Part shown: positions 60,091-64,000 of the stretch, in pieces | How the letters are laid out: the number at the start of each line of letters is the position of its first letter | Position numbering within the stretch: position 1 is the first letter of the stretch | Origin: Bacillota bacterium | GTDB taxonomy: Bacteria; Bacillota; UBA4882; UBA8346 | Direction of reading: 5' to 3' | NCBI GenBank assembly: GCA_023400055.1 | Contig: JAEXFN010000005.1 | Coordinates: 235,882-299,881, forward strand | Length of the DNA: 64,000 nt | The notes under the pieces: model-generated | What the model saw: the letters and a program-made list of their open reading frames with translations, nothing else | The model's database searches: none | What the model was told of the DNA's origin: nothing | Made by a program: the position numbers and the translations under genes

Positions 60091-61206
60091 TTGGAACCAC
60101 TCGCTTTAACAAAAGCTGCCTTATATACGCCATTTTCATTGATCATGGAAGCCACGGTTCTGGTGGATCAGGGTAAAATTATGGCCGCCGGAGCGGCGGA
60201 ACAAGTCGCAATTCCGGCGGGATTCCGCGAGGTTCCGCTGGAGGGGTTGATTTTAGCGCCAGGTTTCATCGATCAGCATATCCACGGCAACGGTCGCGCC
60301 GACGTCATGGATGGCCGCCCGCAGTCCCTCGCGGAAATCGCCAGGATCCAGGCGACTCATGGCGTCACTGCTTTTCTGGCCACGACAACGGCGGCATCAC
60401 GGCAGAGTCTGCTCCAAGTCGCGCGGGCTTATGCCGAGCTCACGACGGAGAATACCTATAAAGGCGCCCGTTGTATCGGCTTGCATTTGGAAGGACCTTA
60501 TCTGGCGCCGGGGAAAGCCGGGGCTCATGGCCAGGCCAATCTGCGCTGGCCGAATCTGGAAGAGGTCATGGCCGTGGATGAAATGAGCGGCCATGGTGTA
60601 AAAATGATTACGATGGCCCCCGAGTTGCCGGGGGCGATGGAAGTCGCCCGGGAGTTAAGAGACGGCGGAATAACCGTTTCCATCGGCCATAGCGAGGCAA
60701 CTTACGAAGCGGCGCAAGCGGCGATGATGGGTGGCTTTTCATGTGCCACCCATTGTTTTCGGGAATGGCCGCCATTGGAACCCCAGCAGCCGGGGGCCCT
60801 GGGGGCTGTCTTAACGAAGGCCGATTTGCCAATCGAGCTGATCGTGAACGGATACGACCTGCATCGGGCTGTAATTGAGCTGGCTTGGAAGGTCAAAGGC
60901 CCGGAGCGGATCATCCTGGCAAGCAACGGCGTTCCCGACGGTTCGCCAAATTCCGAAGCCGATCCGGCCCGGGAGGTTTTGACACTGGACGCGGCGGTTC
61001 GCAATATGCTGGCGGCGGTAGATGCTGATCTCGCGGATATTTTGCGGATGGCGACCTATAATCCGGCCAAGCTGTTAGGCGTCAATAAGCGGAAAGGGAG
61101 CATTTATCCGGGCAAAGACGCCGACATTATCGCGTTGACCACCGATCTCGACGTGGTCATGACCATGGTCGAGGGGGAGGTCATCAGCGGGTTGATCTCT
61201 TTATAA
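60091..61206 (+). CDS. N-acetylglucosamine-6-phosphate deacetylase homologue with altered active site
   Basis: 371 residues, an amidohydrolase-fold protein clearly related to NagA: PGFIDQHIHGNG, LHLEGPYLAPGKAGAH, SIGHSEATYEAAQAA, FSCATHCFREW, then LRMATYNPAKLLGVNKRKGSIYPGKDADI. Metal ligands (HIH, the Glu of LEGP, GHS, TH221) are kept. But the substrate motif DGxH reads NGYD (253-256), the THxFNAM loop is THCFREW, and the catalytic Asp of TDA is Asn279 in ASNG. It may act on another substrate or be inactive. First codon TTG 60091 has GGGAGG 5 nt upstream. No nagB is adjacent. Confidence 0.75.
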   Translation: MEPLALTKAALYTPFSLIMEATVLVDQGKIMAAGAAEQVAIPAGFREVPLEGLILAPGFIDQHIHGNGRADVMDGRPQSLAEIARIQATHGVTAFLATTTAASRQSLLQVARAYAELTTENTYKGARCIGLHLEGPYLAPGKAGAHGQANLRWPNLEEVMAVDEMSGHGVKMITMAPELPGAMEVARELRDGGITVSIGHSEATYEAAQAAMMGGFSCATHCFREWPPLEPQQPGALGAVLTKADLPIELIVNGYDLHRAVIELAWKVKGPERIILASNGVPDGSPNSEADPAREVLTLDAAVRNMLAAVDADLADILRMATYNPAKLLGVNKRKGSIYPGKDADIIALTTDLDVVMTMVEGEVISGLISL

Positions 61207-61284
61207 TGCCGCTGGGGATAAGCGATTCCGCGCGGGTGGCATTTTAAGGAACTTTCCCGAAATTAACGGGCTCAAGGAGCGATC

Positions 61285-61866
61285 ATGAGAATTCTGGCTG
61301 TATCCGACATCGAAGAAGGTCTGTTGGCCGCGGAGACGAAAAAAATCGCCGGCGTGGATTTGATTGTCTCTTGTGGCGATTTAAATGAAAGTTATTTGTC
61401 TTATTTATCGACGATCTATGGCGTGCCGCTTTTTTTTGTCCGCGGCAATCATGATCAGGAGTTGACTTCCGATGGCCCGGTGGGTGAAAACCTGCATAAC
61501 CGGTTTCTTTCGTACCGGAAACTCCGCTTCCTGGGTTTCGAGGGTTCGATCGATTATACCCGGCATGCGGTTCAATACACGGAGGCCGAGATGGGATGGA
61601 TGGTCAAACTGGCTTGCCTGAAAAAAGTGTTTCACGGTTCGCCGGACATCGTGGTTACGCACGCTCCGCCCCGGGGGATTTATGAGGCGACGGATCGCTG
61701 CCATACGGGTTTTCAATCGTTCAATTATCTGATCCGCAAACTTCGGCCGAAATATTTCCTCCACGGACATATTCATCTGAACTATCAACGGAATTTACCC
61801 CGGATTTCCAATATCAATGACACTATGGTTATTAACGTATATGGACACTATGTTCTCGACGTGTAG
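61285..61866 (+). CDS. metallophosphoesterase
   Basis: 193 residues of the calcineurin-like metallophosphoesterase superfamily. Metal motifs are VSDIEEG (the usual DxH reads DIE here), SCGDLNES, VRGNHDQEL, VVTHAPP and LHGHIHLNY. It probably hydrolyses phosphoesters in the cytoplasm. GGAG is 6-7 nt before the ATG. The ParB-domain/ferredoxin gene starts 6 nt after its stop, so the two are co-transcribed. Confidence 0.8.
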   Translation: MRILAVSDIEEGLLAAETKKIAGVDLIVSCGDLNESYLSYLSTIYGVPLFFVRGNHDQELTSDGPVGENLHNRFLSYRKLRFLGFEGSIDYTRHAVQYTEAEMGWMVKLACLKKVFHGSPDIVVTHAPPRGIYEATDRCHTGFQSFNYLIRKLRPKYFLHGHIHLNYQRNLPRISNINDTMVINVYGHYVLDV

Positions 61867-61872
61867 GGGGTA

Positions 61873-62850
61873 ATGATGTTTAGGCGCCGGAACAGAAACA
61901 CCTTTCAAGAATTATATAAGGCCGAGAAATTATCGGAAATCCTTTATCATGGGGTTCGGCCCATCGAGGTCGCCCAGATCAAGGGGAGCGTTAATCGCTG
62001 GCGTGAATTCGATCAGCAGTTTCGGACGGAGCGGGCCGATAAAGCGAAGTTGCGGTCCGTCACGGCGGCCATGGAGCGGGGAGTGATCTTTCCGCCCATC
62101 AGCGTCTATAAAGTGCGGGACGATTATTATGTGATTGACGGAAATCACCGGGTGGCGGCGGCGAAAGAGATCGGGCAGTCCTATATCGACGCTGAGATCA
62201 GTGAATTATTGCCGCCGGCGGATTCCGTCGAACATCGCTTGTGGCGCGAGCGGACGCGTTTTGAATGGAAAACCGGCCTGACGATCCGTTTAACGGTACG
62301 GGAGTCTTATAATCGGCTGCTGGTTTATATCCGGCTGTTTGCCAAGCAGTATTACGCCAAGACCCATCAGCCTTTAAAAATGAAGGAAGCCGCTTCGTTG
62401 TGGAAGGAGCAGGTTTACCAACCGGTGCTCCAGATCATCGCCGAACGGGGCCTCAATGTTTGCTATCCACTTTATACGATGGATGATCTTTTTGTATTTG
62501 TGATTCATCATCAACTTTTTAAATCCCATCTTCAAAGAAGAAGCATCGATCCGCTGGAAGCGGTAACTGATTTTTGCGACAAAGCGGCGGCAGAACCCTC
62601 CTTTCAACTGCCCGATCTGTTGAAAGGAATGGTTTTCAAGCGGCGTTGCAAGCAGTTGTGTCTGCATTGCAGCAAAAAATGTCCGGAAGGATTGATCTGC
62701 CTTGAGGACGGACAGCTGCAGATCGCTGAGAACTGTAAAGGGTGCGGGGCTTGCGCCTCGGAGTGCCCCGGCGGCAATTTGTCTTCGTATGAGCAATTTG
62801 TAGACGCCAATGGCTTGTTATTATATAATACAACACATACCCATCCATAG
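61873..62850 (+). CDS. ParB-like domain fused to a two-cluster ferredoxin domain
   Basis: 325 residues. The N-terminal 115 residues are a ParB/sulfiredoxin-like domain: VRPIEVAQIKGSVNR, PPISVYKVRDDYYVIDGNHRVAAAKEIGQSYIDAEI, with the GNHR box equal to the GxxR nucleotide motif of ParB folds. A helical middle part (about 120-255) is unrecognised. The C-terminal 60 residues hold two 4Fe-4S motifs: C-x3-C-x2-C-x3-CP (CKQLCLHCSKKCP) and C-x2-C-x2-C-x3-CP (CKGCGACASECP). A redox-linked nucleotide-using enzyme is plausible. It lies between a metallophosphoesterase and a corrinoid protein. Confidence 0.8.
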   Translation: MMFRRRNRNTFQELYKAEKLSEILYHGVRPIEVAQIKGSVNRWREFDQQFRTERADKAKLRSVTAAMERGVIFPPISVYKVRDDYYVIDGNHRVAAAKEIGQSYIDAEISELLPPADSVEHRLWRERTRFEWKTGLTIRLTVRESYNRLLVYIRLFAKQYYAKTHQPLKMKEAASLWKEQVYQPVLQIIAERGLNVCYPLYTMDDLFVFVIHHQLFKSHLQRRSIDPLEAVTDFCDKAAAEPSFQLPDLLKGMVFKRRCKQLCLHCSKKCPEGLICLEDGQLQIAENCKGCGACASECPGGNLSSYEQFVDANGLLLYNTTHTHP

Positions 62851-62903
62851 CCAATTGGTTTTGGCACCATAATATACTTGAAAATGGGTTTTTAGGGAGT
62901 GTT

Positions 62904-63539
62904 TTGATTTTGGAGTTTTTTGAACAATTGGTGAGCGCGGTGATGACCGGACGGGGCGGTGAAGTAAAAAAACTGGTAGAAAAGGGGTTGAATGAAGGCC
63001 TGTCCGCCGCGGACATTATCCAGCAAGGTTTAATCGGCGGAATGAATATTATTGCTGAAAAATTTAAAAATAACGAGATTTTCGTCCCCGAGGTCATGCT
63101 CGCGGCCCGGGCGATGCATGCGGGATTGGCGATTTTGAAACCGCTGCTGGTGGGGACCGGACATCAAGCCATCGGCAGGGTGGTAATCGGTACGGTCAAA
63201 GGCGATCAGCACGATATCGGCAAGAATTTGGTGGCGATGATGTTGGAGGGAGCCGGCTTTGAAATCATTGATCTCGGCAGCAATGTCGCGACGGAAAAGT
63301 TTATTGCAGCGGTTCAGGAGCATCAAGCCAAGATTTTAGCCTTGTCGGCGCTTTTAACGACCACCATGCCGGAAATGGCAGTGGTGATTCGAGCGTTAGA
63401 GATAAACGGGGTGCGGGGAAACGTTAAGGTTATCATCGGCGGCGCGCCCGTTTCACAAAGCTACGCCGATAAAATCGGGGCCGATGGTTATGCGCCGGAC
63501 GCTGGCATGGCTGTCGAGCTCGCCAAATCACTAATCTAG
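62904..63539 (+). CDS. corrinoid (cobalamin-binding) protein, MtaC/MttC-like
   Basis: 211 residues. N-terminal helical cap (VKKLVEKGLNEGLSAADIIQQGLIGGMNIIAEKFKNNEIFVPEVMLAARAM) followed by a Rossmann B12-binding domain with the D-x-H-x2-G motif in GDQHDIGKNLVAMMLEGAGFEIIDLG, and later LSALLTTTMPEM and IIGGAPVSQSYADKIGADGYAPDA. Such proteins carry a methyl group between two methyltransferases. No methyltransferase gene is in the window. First codon TTG 62904 has AGGGAG 4 nt upstream; TTG 62910 is possible. Confidence 0.88.
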   Translation: MILEFFEQLVSAVMTGRGGEVKKLVEKGLNEGLSAADIIQQGLIGGMNIIAEKFKNNEIFVPEVMLAARAMHAGLAILKPLLVGTGHQAIGRVVIGTVKGDQHDIGKNLVAMMLEGAGFEIIDLGSNVATEKFIAAVQEHQAKILALSALLTTTMPEMAVVIRALEINGVRGNVKVIIGGAPVSQSYADKIGADGYAPDAGMAVELAKSLI

Positions 63540-63567
63540 CGGTTTTAAATTATTTGAAAAAATGGTG

Positions 63568-63596
63568 TTGACAGTCTCTGCTGAATGTGATAATCT
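63568..63596 (+). promoter_or_regulatory. rRNA operon promoter P1
   Basis: TTGACA (63568-63573), 17-nt spacer, TAATCT (63591-63596). First of two tandem promoters ahead of 16S rRNA. Confidence 0.75.
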
Positions 63597-63662
63597 AATT
63601 GAGCTGTCGCTGAGATATTAGGAAAACAACTTACGAAATCGCTACGAAGAATAATATTCCAG

Positions 63663-63692
63663 TTGACATGAATCCGGTGGTTCTGATATAAT
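63663..63692 (+). promoter_or_regulatory. rRNA operon promoter P2
   Basis: TTGACA (63663-63668), 18-nt spacer, TATAAT (63687-63692): both hexamers match consensus. The leader that follows contains ACCTTGAAAACTGAACAG, the sequence usual in Firmicutes rRNA leaders and spacers. Confidence 0.85.
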
Positions 63693-63910
63693 ATTAAATG
63701 CGTCACGAGCCAAACGCTTCGGACGCGAGCTAACTGAACCTTGAAAACTGAACAGTAGAAGCAGAGAAATAACTGGATGAGGTTATTTCGGATTAAAGAA
63801 AGTCATGAGATACACAACTCATGGCCAGTAAAAGTCAATAGAGAGCCAATCGAACTCAAATGAATTAGTATTCAACTGAAGCGAAGCGATTCGCGACAGA
63901 AGGACAATAA

Positions 63911-64000
63911 TTAAAGGAGAGTTTGATCCTGGCTCAGGACGAACGCTGGCGGCGTGCTTAATACATGCAAGTCGAGCGGAGCTATCGAGGAAGCTTGCGA
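63911..64000 (+). rRNA. rrs: 16S ribosomal RNA, 5' end (runs off the window)
   Basis: Contains the universal 5' region: AGAGTTTGATCCTGGCTCAG (63918-63937), then GACGAACGCTGGCGGCGTGC and TTAATACATGCAAGTCGAGC. The start is placed by aligning AGAGTTTGAT with E. coli position 8. Only the first 90 nt are present. Confidence 0.98.

Overview
The window (64 kb) looks like chromosome from a diderm (outer-membrane-bearing), probably endospore-forming member of the Firmicutes/Bacillota. Evidence: a YlbJ-type sporulation membrane protein; Firmicutes-style promoters, an SOS box and strong Shine-Dalgarno sequences; and a 16S rRNA gene starting at the right edge. Outer-membrane parts sit beside these: a secretin with PilM-N-O-P partners and a small beta-barrel protein ending in aromatic F. 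The two ABC binding proteins lack a convincing lipobox, as expected with a true periplasm. I cannot name the genus from sequence alone.

Layout. 0-7.8 kb: flavin and redox genes (QueG-like Fe-S protein, FMN split-barrel protein, FMN alpha-hydroxy-acid oxidase relative, Crp/Fnr regulator), an endonuclease IV-like TIM barrel, a toxin-antitoxin pair whose toxin is broken, a TetR gene beside an Old Yellow Enzyme remnant and a flavin reductase, and a CarD-type regulator. 8-11.5 kb: GH4 glycosidase with a divergent AraC regulator, and an ANT(6)-like nucleotidyltransferase. 11.6-13.2 kb: gene-free, repeat-rich. 13-21 kb: hydrolase, two nitroreductases, YlbJ, GNAT, DJ-1/PfpI and an SOS-linked DNA polymerase IV. 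21-25.3 kb: thiamine ABC transporter (thiQ, thiP, thiB, minus strand) under a TPP riboswitch with its own terminator. 25.6-27.5 kb: L,D-transpeptidase and a secreted unknown. 27.6-35.8 kb: YesM/YesN-type two-component system, FAD oxidoreductase and a sugar ABC uptake system without an ATPase gene. 36.5-39 kb: a minus-strand minor pseudopilin cluster. 39-42 kb: dispersed repeats, a beta-barrel protein, and an array of about 121-bp hairpin repeats followed by a GxxExxY protein whose last codons are made of the same repeat. 42-44 kb: asparagine synthetase.

44.5-57.6 kb is a complete type IV pilus/type II-like assembly locus: pilB, pilT, pilC, pilin, prepilin peptidase, pilM, pilN, pilO, pilP-like, and a secretin that carries two LysM domains at its C-terminus. 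A terminator follows, then a second minor pseudopilin set (pilV/W/X-like). The pilin and minor pilin genes are visibly more AT-rich than the machinery genes. 57.7-63.5 kb: membrane protein, GNAT, an AT-rich array of about 21-nt repeats, a NagA homologue lacking key active-site residues, and a run of metallophosphoesterase, ParB-domain/ferredoxin fusion and corrinoid protein. Tandem rRNA promoters and the start of 16S rRNA close the window.

The best candidates for something undescribed are the GxxExxY gene embedded in its palindromic repeat array (40.8-41.9 kb) and the ParB-ferredoxin fusion beside a lone corrinoid protein (61.3-63.5 kb). Two inverted dispersed repeat families and the secretin-LysM fusion also merit attention.
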